Positions 16,601 through 23,800 of a DNA stretch of 44,728 nucleotides are shown here, piece after piece. This DNA comes from Candidatus Latescibacterota bacterium. GTDB lineage: Bacteria; Krumholzibacteriota; Krumholzibacteriia; WVZY01. The notes under the pieces were generated by a model. That model was not told the DNA's origin. It was given only the letters and a program-made list of their open reading frames with translations, and did not search any database. The stretch spans positions 315,054-359,781 of the forward strand of contig CP070677.1 of NCBI GenBank assembly GCA_020352495.1, given 5' to 3'. Every line of letters begins with the position of its first letter. Position 1 is the stretch's first letter. Position numbers and translations under genes: made by a program.

Positions 16601-18971
16601 CATTGTTTCGTCGCATTCGGATTTCACGGTGAGTCCGACGTCGTTCACTGTTCCCATATCCGGACACCAGATCGTTATCATCACCTTCACACCAAGTGCC
16701 GCCGTTGTTCTCTCGGAATCTCTCACGATAATGAGCAATGATCCAGACGAGCCGGAGGTTCCAATCACTGTTGTCGGACAAGGCCTCATCCCACCCGAGG
16801 TGGTCGTATCGCCCACCTCGCTAAGCGAAGCACTCTTTTCTGGTGAGACATCGTCACAAGTTCTCACAGTCAGCAACCCTGGTGGAACTGTTCTCATTTT
16901 CTCGATCTTCGTGAATCCCGTGGTGGACTCCGCCGCAACGGCGACCGGGAGCCTGGACCCACCGGCAACCGAGAAGGATCGGACGTTACCGGGATTGTCG
17001 GTCCAGACAATGCCCATCCATGACGGCCAAAACAACAGGAACGAGAGACCGGCGATACCGCTGACCCCGAGCCCTGCCGCGCCGGGGAATGGATCCGGGG
17101 TGTCTCCGGCGTCCCCAGCCGAGCCCGCGGTGAGCTGGCTCTCGGTTGATCCGATGAACGCCAACGTCAATCCTGGCATGAGCGTCGAGCTGACCGTCGC
17201 ATTCGACGCAACCGGTTTGATCGGCGGCCTCTACGAGGCAAACATCGTTCTCTCGACCAATGTGCCGGGCAGTCCGACCGTGGGTGTGCCGGTGGAACTC
17301 GATGTTACCGGTGCCCCGGCGATCGTCGTCTCGGAAACGTTGCTCGACTTTGGTGTTGTCTTTGTTGGCTACAGTGAGGTTAGATCGATTACCGTTCAAA
17401 ACCCCGGGACGGACGTCCTGAGTGTGAGCGGTATCGTTGCCGATGACCCAGCGTTCTCGGCCACACCTGCTGTGTTTGATCTCGCGCCGGGCGGATCGGA
17501 ACTCGTGTCCGTGACGTACACCCCAACTGCAGCCGGGGCGACGACTGCCATTCTCACTATAACGAGCAACGACCCCAACAACGGGACATTGGACGTCGAC
17601 TTGGTCGCCGAAGCGTTGGAGCCACCGGTCATCTCCGTGTCGGTGGATACGATAGAAGTCGCTGTTGATGCCGGTACGACGCATCTCGAAACATTCGATT
17701 TGTCCAACACGGGTGGCAGCGATCTCATCTGGGGTGTCGAAATCAGACCTGCCCCCGACAATCCGATGCTCGCGTCGATGTCCGATGGACCCGGAGACGC
17801 CGCACTCACGTCAAAGGATTCGAAGGGCGACAAAGAAGGCAAAATCACCTTTGAGCCCGAGCTCGTGGAGCCTCTCGACGCATTCAGCATCCTCTGGCAC
17901 GGTGACCACGGTCTGGGTGGTATCGGTTTGTGGTCGGTGATTATTGGTGACCTTAGTACTCGGGGTGCCTCTATAACAGAGAGCAACGATCCGATCACAC
18001 CATCTCTCCTATCCGGTGTGGACGCGCTGTGGTTTGGCAACCGCTCCGATTCTTTGACGACCGCTGAGATCGACGCCATCCAGGTTTGGCTCGCCGATGG
18101 CGGCAATCTCCTCATCGAGGCCGACACGGATGATAGCCGGTTTGTCTATAACATATTGCTCGAAGGCGTGGGTTCAGGAATCTTCTACTGGAATGTCAAT
18201 GGGCTGTCGGGAATGACGTCGAACATCCATCCTCACGAGACAACGGTGAATGTGGGCACGATCTACCTGCTCGGTCCTGACAACGTTCTTGGGATGCTTC
18301 CACCCCTCGCCGCCCCACTGGTCGACGACCTCTTTAATCACACGGTCGTGGCGTACGACCTCGTCGGACAAGGGCGGATTATTGTGATGTCCGATCATCT
18401 TTTCCATGACGTCGCCATTAACCTCGGGGACAACCGTTTGTTTGCCAATCAAGTGTTTACGTGGTTCGGCGCGCTCACCTGGCTGAGCGTTAACCCGGAG
18501 TCGGGAACGCTAGGCGCGGGCGGAACTCTCGAACTGGAGGTAACGATCGACGCGACGGCACTGGAGGCTGGAGAATACGAACAGCACATCGAAATCAGGA
18601 GCAACGATCCCGCCACGCCGGTCGTGACGGTCCCTGTCCTTGTCACGGTCGCCGCGGGATCTGTTACCGGTATCGACCCGGATCACGTCCCGACACGGTA
18701 CCAGCTGCTTCCCAACTATCCGAACCCGTTCAATCCGACAACGACGATCGCATACGATTTGCCGAAACCGACCGACGTCCGGCTGAGAATCTACGACGTC
18801 AAGGGTCGGATGGTAAGGGAGCTGGTCAACAAGACGCAACCGGTCGGGCGGCAAGAGGTGTTGTGGGATGGCCGCGACGAGTCGAACAACCCCGTGGCGA
18901 GCGGCGTGTACTTCTACAAACTGATAGCGGGAGATTTTGTCCAAACGAGAAAGATGGTTCTTCTGAAGTAA
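7626..18971 (+). CDS. Giant secreted subtilase (S8) with eight composite beta-sandwich units and FlgD-like tail
   Basis: This 3781-residue protein starts at the ATG at 7626; the frame extends 15 codons further up but those overlap the terminator. Residues 1-27 are a signal peptide. An I9-like propeptide (about 35-115) precedes the subtilase domain (about 140-415) with Asp155 (VIDTGVDW), His210 (HGHGTHTSGT), oxyanion Asn271 (NNSWG) and Ser371 (GTSMAAPH), a complete catalytic set. A fibronectin-III-like domain (433-540) is followed by eight repeating units beginning near residues 542, 762, 1226, 1689, 2160, 2606, 3055 and 3332. Each has a PP-x-ISV-x-P opening, a WL...P-x-x-G BACON-like part and, except at the end, a choice-of-anchor-D/ASH-like part. 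Inserts differ: a MAM-like jelly roll, a NIDO-like sandwich and four ThuA/GATase-like Rossmann segments. Residues 3694-3781 are the FlgD-like sorting domain (NYPNPFNPTTTI to KMVLLK). It is probably an exported, cell-attached endopeptidase. Confidence 0.92.
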   Translation: MKNRVFSVASIVAVLAFALFCVFGAYGQKDTNYAEGEIIVKFHQSSRPEDVEGLRSSMNASVKQVFRSIGAELWELDGISVYDAIRALQGNPSIEYVEPNYFGHIDELIPNDPRFPELWGMHNTGQTGGTPDADIDAPEAWEIETGEDVIIGVIDTGVDWHHEDLADNIWENPGEIAGNGVDDDGNGFIDDVRGWDFYNNDNDPWDDHGHGTHTSGTVAGVGNNNIGVTGVCWTARIMPLKWLDAGGWGTVSGAIGAIEYATMMGAKATNNSWGFGTQYSQALKDAIEAAGVAGSIFVASSGNNSVDTDLTPHYPSSHDLDNIISVAATTHTDAKSGFSNWGLVTVDLGAPGSDVLSCLPGNSYGRASGTSMAAPHVTGAVGLLLSAAPNMHYLEVIEHILASVDPTPAMAGRTVSGGRLNVFNMVSGLDSIPPARVNDLTVVSTGSNTATLTWTATGDDSTYGTANSYDLRYSTSQIYWSNWEQATPVSGLPQPQPSGATETFQVTGLDFNTTYYFGLVVVDEQENGSWLSNLPSTMTLGIPELTYDPASFSDNLFTGETSSHVLTISNTAEGTLDFVFPAGMIPSPPGGGAPGAFPSWVRVEPVSGRVHAGESMEIIITFDAFGLMGGNYTYGLVLETNDPAHPIETIPTSVLVTSAPDIAVSEDTIDYGLRFTGTSTPADLVVSNVGVEELVVTGVTIDNPEYSTDPSGFTLSVGESRTLVVTFSPVSLGIITGTLSIQSNDPDYPTKTVSLVGEGAEPPIISVNPTSFSDDLYTGETSTHVMTVGNSGGSDLTFDIFGEPASGAAAALFDKIRSRRGKDVSLETSASSADHRKRYADFTGVTVSDGYRSDPLPPADPEILEFYRALQTPLADSVLVFFDDMESGANGWIHYSTHFSGVDLWHQTTVRSSSGVTSWNVEQHSGSGSEALQSPNIDLTNYDSATLVFQHWYNFDDCGGDPTFEPDGGLLEISVDGVTWTQIYPVEGYPYTLDDYCGNPLANRDAYSHDGGNGNLFIPAVFDLTAYARNIISIRFHAGWDCGNCEANEGWYIDDVAVYSRGVSWLSAVPSSGTVPPGETLDVDIIFNAAGLAGGDYAGNLTVTSNDPVTPEVDVSANLHVTDAPDIDVSDTMLDYGAHFVGLTVRDTIIVSNRGTIMLTVSDISTNHSDYTVDVTSFSLGAGGEQPVMVSFAPTSVAVIPAVLTITSDDPDEPTVEVTLHGEGLDPPVISVTPDALSESLFTGGTSTQLLNIANNGGNDLEFSILVENILTAQTASGHTTDTGKEPFIGNPGAGLEPPSPVSLAKPVVIAKGEEDTRTYPPMERASGGPDPFGYRWSDSNEPGGPIFDWIDVSGGIPISLSDDDFETGIPLGFTFNYYGTDFTHIGVGSNGWLSFNGFNGWYPGTVPAVDEYEGAIAPFARDLYPPSAAYIKYHTFGLSPNRQFVVEYNNIPDYAGGNNKTFEVIFYERTNKIRFQYLVAPNDPYGFGIESPDQTMGMGNGGAGELFINPGLVENDYAIEFTLMPTWIIPDPVIGTVAPGESMDIAVAFDAAGMIGGDYEANILIANNDPLNPEVTVPATLHVTGAPDIAVSDTLLDYGPQFVGAVIPDSILVCNFGTEVLTVSDISTNHGDYTAAPTNLVLNPGECQTVIVTFAPTSVTVIPAVLTLTSDDPDEPTVEVALHGEGLDPPVISVTPDSLSESLFTGGAATQLLTISNLGGNDLTYDIMIEGVEETTVMVNVVENATPDDPKTKPWRDRSLRGPEPASPITDPSLMYDGGRGLNAAKPEERPVRVANVTNSSVKILLVVTASVSQIQADLLSFPDIEVVDIFDGGTGNPALSTLLEYDAVILIANTPYADPVGLGDVLADYVDEGGGVVMTLASFISSWSVQGRLLTDGYFPFTVGSGPIGSANLGAFDASHPIMEDVTSAWGDLLGATSLASGAEWVADWTNGQPLVATQGDHVVGVNVFLADYGYYSGDMALILHNAVMWSGGGVSWLSTDPKEGVVTPGSSVDVEVTFDASGLFGGEYDAHILINNNDPLNPVVNVPAHLDVTGAPDIAVSPALLDYGQQFVGAVTTDSVIVCNEGTDVLTVSDMSTDESDYTVAPTSATLNPGECQTVEVTFAPTSVAVIPGVLTITSDDPDEPTIEVTLQGEGLEPPVVSVTPDSLGDDLFTGESSTHTLTVGNLGGNDLEYAIQVVPSGSAGTQTYTLEAPLPGQVNPETGVALPPEQVRTSPITAVLHDLTDVQILWDLSHGQYGPGGWSVIVSDLIARGATVTENLDPITPPLLSNYDILWLSDMTSWAPTEIQAVQDWVRVGGALLIESNQAVVAVNDIFAGLGTGLLYVDADASPGTSTNIHAHPTTEDVSSVYIGNPLAQLTVSAPGGQLVDDIFNLPVCAYSEVQNGRIFAASDEMFDDYTIGAADNQLFGNQVVDWLAVGVSWLTVTPAGGTVPPAGSDELTVTFDAGGLFGGEYDADILVNNNDPLNPVVTVPAHLDVTGAPDVAVSDTLLDYGPQFIGAVVTDTVAVCNNGTDLLTVSDISTDHGDYAANPTSVALSPGECQSVVVMFAPSSVGVISGLLTITSDDPDEPTIEVALQGEGLEPPIISVTPDSLADSLFTGESSTQTITIANNGGSDLLWELDVSPSQGSASQVYTLTPPVEGIVDPETGEAADPEDVRTEPISAMLDDLTGVHLLWDRSHGQQAMDVWSIFISDVTSRGATATENFQAITPALLANYDILWLTDYMTDWAQSEIDAVQAWVRAGGALVFECDESVGRVNILLDGLGSGITYDAMNATSGTTFNIHPHEITEGVSSVWLPAPQSHLVVAAPAGQLVDDTYDLPVCACSEVDMGAVFAISDEIFNDGSIGIADNQLFANQAVDWMAGGPAWLTVTPTEGTVPPGGDQTVSVTFDAVGLDGGEYDAHMTIASNDPVTPETIVPAHLRVTATPDIAVSSTLFDFGSLFVGASTSRTLTVSNVGNDALVVDDIVSSHSDFTVSPTSFTVPISGHQIVIITFTPSAAVVLSESLTIMSNDPDEPEVPITVVGQGLIPPEVVVSPTSLSEALFSGETSSQVLTVSNPGGTVLIFSIFVNPVVDSAATATGSLDPPATEKDRTLPGLSVQTMPIHDGQNNRNERPAIPLTPSPAAPGNGSGVSPASPAEPAVSWLSVDPMNANVNPGMSVELTVAFDATGLIGGLYEANIVLSTNVPGSPTVGVPVELDVTGAPAIVVSETLLDFGVVFVGYSEVRSITVQNPGTDVLSVSGIVADDPAFSATPAVFDLAPGGSELVSVTYTPTAAGATTAILTITSNDPNNGTLDVDLVAEALEPPVISVSVDTIEVAVDAGTTHLETFDLSNTGGSDLIWGVEIRPAPDNPMLASMSDGPGDAALTSKDSKGDKEGKITFEPELVEPLDAFSILWHGDHGLGGIGLWSVIIGDLSTRGASITESNDPITPSLLSGVDALWFGNRSDSLTTAEIDAIQVWLADGGNLLIEADTDDSRFVYNILLEGVGSGIFYWNVNGLSGMTSNIHPHETTVNVGTIYLLGPDNVLGMLPPLAAPLVDDLFNHTVVAYDLVGQGRIIVMSDHLFHDVAINLGDNRLFANQVFTWFGALTWLSVNPESGTLGAGGTLELEVTIDATALEAGEYEQHIEIRSNDPATPVVTVPVLVTVAAGSVTGIDPDHVPTRYQLLPNYPNPFNPTTTIAYDLPKPTDVRLRIYDVKGRMVRELVNKTQPVGRQEVLWDGRDESNNPVASGVYFYKLIAGDFVQTRKMVLLK
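9250..18660 (+). repeat. Array of eight composite protein-coding units in the giant subtilase
   Basis: Units start near 9250, 9909, 11301, 12690, 14103, 15443, 16789 and 17619. Several stay similar at DNA level, for example 11221-11350 against 12601-12740 and 14021-14160 against 15361-15500. Three ThuA/GATase-like inserts (about 14360-14955, 15710-16290, 17880-18470) are clearly related to each other. Unit lengths of 446-471 codons recur four to five times. Growth by unit duplication is inferred. Confidence 0.85.
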
Positions 18972-19044
18972 CGGTTCTTCGAAATAAGGATCTGGCAAGA
19001 GTAGCTATTCGGTCTGGTGACTGCTTCTTTGCAAGGAGGGTATC

Positions 19045-20547
19045 ATGCACAAGGGCTCAGCAGCAAAATGGGTATCGCGTCCGACAGTTGTGTTGTCGAC
19101 TATCGCGGTGGTGTTTGTCTTGCTTCCGAGCGCGGTGTTTGCTCAAGAGTTATACGGCTGTGACAACACGGGGCAGTTGTTCACGATCGATGTGACGACG
19201 GGAGCGGGAACACATGTATGCGACCTGCCCATTCACCCGGATCCGGGTGCGACCGAGATCGAATACGATGACTGGACGTTTCGCGCCTTTGTCCAAGCCC
19301 GTGACGGCATCTTTGCCGGTCAGCTGGTCGATGTGTATACGTGTACGCCGCTCGATACTCTGGTCGGTACAGATGATTTTGCTTTCAACGGTCTCGAATT
19401 CGTAGCCGGTGTCCTTTACGGGACGGGGATTCCGTACTCGTGCGAACCGTCTCACCTGATGGTGCTCGACCCGGAAACAGGTGCGACCATCGTCATCGGA
19501 CCCACTGGTAAAGGCCCAATCTCTGGTCTTGCGTGGGACGAGACCGCCGGAATCATGTACGGCATCACCGGTTGTTGGCAAGTTTACCGACCAGCGGAGC
19601 TGGTGACCATCGATCTGGCAACTGGTCTTGCCACCACGATTGGGGTCACCGGGATAAGCGCGGGAAGTCTCGAGTTTGGACCGGACGGCATGCTCTACGC
19701 CGGTGGGAACAACCAGGACGGCGGGAATCTCTATCAGATCGATCCGTCGGACGGCACCGCCACGCTCATCGGACCGACGGGTTTTCCCGGTGTGTCGGGT
19801 CTGACGCTCGTCACAGCGCAGGCCATTGAGGCATCTCTCGACATCAAACCGGGCTCGTGTCCAAACCCCTTGAACGTAAAACCACTACGTGACCCTCCGG
19901 AGAACGGCGTGCTAAAAAAGGGTGGTGTCATACCGGTCGCCGTACTTGGCACGGATGAGTTCGATGTGCATGAGATCGATCCAGCCACGGTCCGTCTCGA
20001 AGGTGTACAGCCTCTTAGATATGATTTTGAAGACGTTGCCACCCCCGCGGCGGATAGTGTGGATTGCGATTGCACAACGGAAGAAGAAGACGGTTACGAG
20101 GACCTAACGCTCAAATTTACCAAGCGGGATATCGTGCGTGCGATCGCTCCCGGTGTCATCGGACCGGGCGTGGAGCTCAAACTCACCGGTGAGCTTATCG
20201 ACGGGACCCCGTTTGAGGCGGTCGACTGTGTCAACGTGATTGGCGAGGAAATCGATCTGCCCATTCCCATGGAAACCGACGGCGATGATCTCAAGCTTCG
20301 TCCCGCGACCCCGAACCCATTCAACCCGATGACGCGCATCAGTTACGTCTTGCCGGAACCGGGGATCGTGAGAGTCTCGATTTATGACGTCGCCGGAAGA
20401 CACGTCACCGATCTCGTTTCCGGCGCGCAGTCCGAGGGCGAGCACACGGTTGTCTGGAATGCCGGTGGTATGGCCAGCGGGATCTACTTCTATCGGTTGC
20501 AGATGGGAGATCAGAGCCTTACACGAAAGATGATTTTGCTCAAATAG
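19045..20547 (+). CDS. Secreted propeller-like protein with DIKPGSCPN domain and FlgD-like tail
   Basis: A 500-residue protein with AAGGAGGG before its ATG, 73 bases after the giant subtilase gene and so probably in the same operon. Residues 1-33 are a signal peptide ending in VFAQE. Residues 35-260 look like a short beta-propeller: repeated LYG-x-D/TID-x-x-TG-x-x-T segments such as GQLFTIDVTTGAGTH. Residues about 265-400 form a domain opening LDIKPGSCPNPLN and containing GVIPVAVLGTDEFDV, also found in the lipoprotein at 39249-40592. Residues 415-500 are the FlgD-like sorting domain (NPFNPMTRISY to RKMILLK). No catalytic motif is seen. It is likely a surface or secreted binding protein; its relation to the protease beside it is inferred from position only. 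Confidence 0.85.
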   Translation: MHKGSAAKWVSRPTVVLSTIAVVFVLLPSAVFAQELYGCDNTGQLFTIDVTTGAGTHVCDLPIHPDPGATEIEYDDWTFRAFVQARDGIFAGQLVDVYTCTPLDTLVGTDDFAFNGLEFVAGVLYGTGIPYSCEPSHLMVLDPETGATIVIGPTGKGPISGLAWDETAGIMYGITGCWQVYRPAELVTIDLATGLATTIGVTGISAGSLEFGPDGMLYAGGNNQDGGNLYQIDPSDGTATLIGPTGFPGVSGLTLVTAQAIEASLDIKPGSCPNPLNVKPLRDPPENGVLKKGGVIPVAVLGTDEFDVHEIDPATVRLEGVQPLRYDFEDVATPAADSVDCDCTTEEEDGYEDLTLKFTKRDIVRAIAPGVIGPGVELKLTGELIDGTPFEAVDCVNVIGEEIDLPIPMETDGDDLKLRPATPNPFNPMTRISYVLPEPGIVRVSIYDVAGRHVTDLVSGAQSEGEHTVVWNAGGMASGIYFYRLQMGDQSLTRKMILLK

Positions 20548-20576
20548 CCGCCTCTCCATTGAGTTCACGGCCTGAT

Positions 20577-20621
20577 AAGCCCGGCTGTCGAGTGGAAGGA
20601 TACTCGATGGCCGGGCTTTTT
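20577..20621 (+). terminator. Strong intrinsic terminator after the subtilase operon
   Basis: A 17-bp stem with two G-U pairs forms between 20577-20593 and 20602-20618 (core AAGCCCGGC with GCCGGGCTT) and is followed by a T run to 20621. It lies 30 bases after the stop at 20547. It is nearly the same sequence as the terminator at 35578-35620. Confidence 0.88.
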
Positions 20622-20700
20622 GACTGGGTGCGGGAATCCCAGCAGACCCGCGGAACCAACAAAAAAGCCCAGCCCGGCCCCGCCCAATCGCTGAAAGTGC

Positions 20701-20729
20701 TTACCAAAATGAGAGTTTTGGTGTATAAT
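20701..20729 (+). promoter_or_regulatory. Promoter of the CHAT operon with an inverted repeat in its spacer
   Basis: TTACCA (20701-20706), a 17-base spacer and a perfect TATAAT (20724-20729). ACCAAAA (20703-20709) and TTTTGGT (20716-20722) form a 7-bp inverted repeat around 6 bases, overlapping the -35 and filling the spacer, a typical repressor position. The leader to the ATG at 20840 is about 105 bases. Confidence 0.6.
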
Positions 20730-20839
20730 TTCCGCTGTCACGAATCCTTTACACCTGTGGTCTTTTGCCGGTCAGGCAGATTCTAGCCGCGACAACCGTG
20801 TTCCAATAGATCCGCTGTCTTTCAGGGGGGAGTGAGTTT

Positions 20840-23800
20840 ATGAGTCAACGGCTATCGGTCTTTTGGAAAATCCTCCTGCTTTGTCTCACGCTTGTCCGAG
20901 CGACGGCGATTGCCGCCTCGGCTGATCCTGTTTCCGACTTCATCCAACACGCCGACTCCCTAGTCCAAGCGGGCCGCAATGATCTCGTCGTCCCTTACAT
21001 TGTCGACCATTCCATCTTGATTGGGGCCGTTTTCGCACGGGTGTTGGACGACGGGTTTACCGCCGGTGACGAGGGGAACAAGGCGGGTGAAATGGAGAAC
21101 CTCGAATTCGCCGAGCGCGTCGCCCGGCTTCACCGAGAACACAACGACTCAAACGTGCCACTCGAACTCGTCGAGACGTATAAGGGCTGGACTCCCGCAC
21201 AACGCGCGATTCGAAAACAAGCGAAGGCGCTCGAGGCAAAAGCCGTCGAGGCCCGCGACGCGGGCGACAACGACAAATCCCTCGAGCTTTATCTGCAGGC
21301 AATGGATCTCTTTCAAAAAATCGATGACGGCTACTCGGTGGCCGTCACATGGGGAAGCCTTGGCGTCGTGTACTGGTACCGAGGCGAGATGGATTCCGTG
21401 AAGGAGAGTTACGAAAAGGCGCTTGTCGCTCGTCGCGCGATTGAGAACCGCATTCTGGAAGGAAAAACTCTCGTCGGTCTCGGGGGGATGAATACCGTGA
21501 CCGGGAACTACGAGCAGGCGATCGACTACTACGAGCAGGCGACCAACCTCTGCCGTAGAACCGAAGACCTCACTTATTTGGGCACGTCTCTCAACTATCT
21601 GGGTGCCACCTATTATCAAATGGGCAACCTCATCAAGGCGCGGGATGCGTACGAGGAGGCACTGCCCGTCCTCGAAGAGTCGGGAAATCAATCCAAGATG
21701 ATCGAAATACTCATCAACATCGCCGGTTACTACGCCGATATGGGGCGTTCACAGGGGGCCAACGATGCTTACCAGAGGGCCATTGATATTGCTACGGCTG
21801 TCGGCCAAACGCACGATGAAGCGCTGGCCCGGACGAATCTCGCTGAGAGTCTCCGTCTCGAGGGGCGATACCGGGAGGCGTTCGATCACCTCGAGGTCAC
21901 GGAAGGACTGTTCGAGAACATCAACGATCCGATCAAAGAGGCGGATTTCTACCGAATCCGTGGATACACGTATATGGACATCGGCGAGCTGGATCGCGCG
22001 CGAGACGACCTGCTTGCCTGTCTCGAGCGGTGTGAATTACTGGAGGATCCGTCCCACCAGATCCAGGCCCTCATCAGCCTCGGCCATCTGTACATGGACC
22101 TCAAGGCGTACGAGAATGGACTCTCCGTAGCGGAGAAGGCGAGGGGGCTCGCCGCGGAATCCGATAGGCCGCGATTGGTGCGGGATGCCACTGTGCTCGC
22201 CGCGGATGTCCATTTAGCCATGGGTAGATGCGACGAGGCGTTACGACTTTGTGAAGAGGCACTGGAAATGGACCGTGAAAGCGGCGCCGAAACCCTGCTG
22301 CTCGATGAGAACCTTCGTATCGCAAACATCTACGCGACGACGGGAAACATGAACGAGGCCCGTTCGGTTTATCGAGAGAGCTTCGCAACCTCGCGCGCAG
22401 CGGGTATCGATCTCGAGCGAATGTTGAACCTGAACATCGCGCACACATACGAAAAGGAAAATCCGGACAGCGCCGTCCATTATTATGAACGCGCGCTGGC
22501 GATCGTCGAGCAAAGACGAACGGCGCTCGGTGGTGCGGGAACGATGACCGGGTTCTTCTCCGGAAAACGCCGCTTTTTATATGAGGAAGTGGCTCGTTTC
22601 TACGCGTCTCTGGATGATACGGACGGCGCGGGTGAGGGGTCCGCAAGGGCTTTCCACACGATCGAGCGGGCCAAGGCACGCGGTCTCATGGATCTCCTCG
22701 AAGCCGCCGCAGTGAGGGAAATGGACCCGGTCGAGGAGACACTTCTCGACTCGCTATATCAGATTGCAGGCGATTCCCCCGAGGAAAGGAAGGAAAAGCA
22801 ACGTCTGGAGCGACGGTACACCAAGCGTCGTGAGGAGCGTCTCGAGAAATCCCTTGGGTCACTGAGTTCCCGCGATGCCATCGTCGGTCTCCGAGACGTG
22901 CAAAAGGCGCTACCCAAAGGAACGGTGCTTCTCGAGTATGCTCTCGGTGACACCGCGTCTCTACTGTGGGTGATCGACCGCAAGGGACACGAACTCTCAG
23001 AGCTGCCAAATCGGCGCGCTTTAAGCACTCAAGTGGCGCTCTTGAGGGGTGCGATCGCACGACCGGGAGCGGGAGATGCGGCGCTCCGTAAAACGGCACG
23101 AAATCTTTACGACACTCTCGTTCTACCGGCCGAGCACCGGATCGAAAAAGCGAAACGAATTGTCATCGTCCCCGACGGCGTCCTCTTTGAGCTCCCCTTC
23201 GAGGTTCTTATCTCGAAAGAGCCGAACAAAAATGCGGAATGGAAAGACGTATCATTCCTCGCGCGCTCGACAGAGACGGTGTATGCGCCATCCGCCTCTG
23301 TGTACGTCAAGCTCATCGAATCCGAAAAACGAAAAAAATACCCTATCGAGTTCCTCGCCGCCGGTGATCCCGATTTCAGTCTTTATGACGACGCCGTCGG
23401 AAACAGGGGAACCGAATTGGCTCCGCTTCCCTACGCCCGTTCCGAAATCGAGGCGATTAGCTCGCGGATCAAAGAAGATAAGAAAACTGTTCTTCTTGGC
23501 CCGAAGGCGAGCGAGGCGGCGCTCAAACAGAACCTGCGACAACAAAACCCTAGAATTCTTCATCTGGCAACACATGGAATCGTCGACCCCGCGGACCCGG
23601 CGGCCTCATGCGTCGTTCTGTGTCCCGATCCGGACGCGGGGGAAGACGGTTATCTTCACACGCTCGAGATCCTCAACCTGCCGCTCGAGGTGGGTCTTGT
23701 GGTCGCCTCCGCATGCGAGTCGGCCAGAGGTCGTGTGGGACGCGGGGAGGGTGTGGTCGGGTTGAGCCGGGCTTTTGTGGCTTCGGGTGCCCACGGCACC

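Noticed and set aside
18706..18971. Flagellar hook protein FlgD
   Set aside because: Only the Ig-like C-terminal fold is shared; here it is a tail on secreted proteins and no flagellar genes are present.
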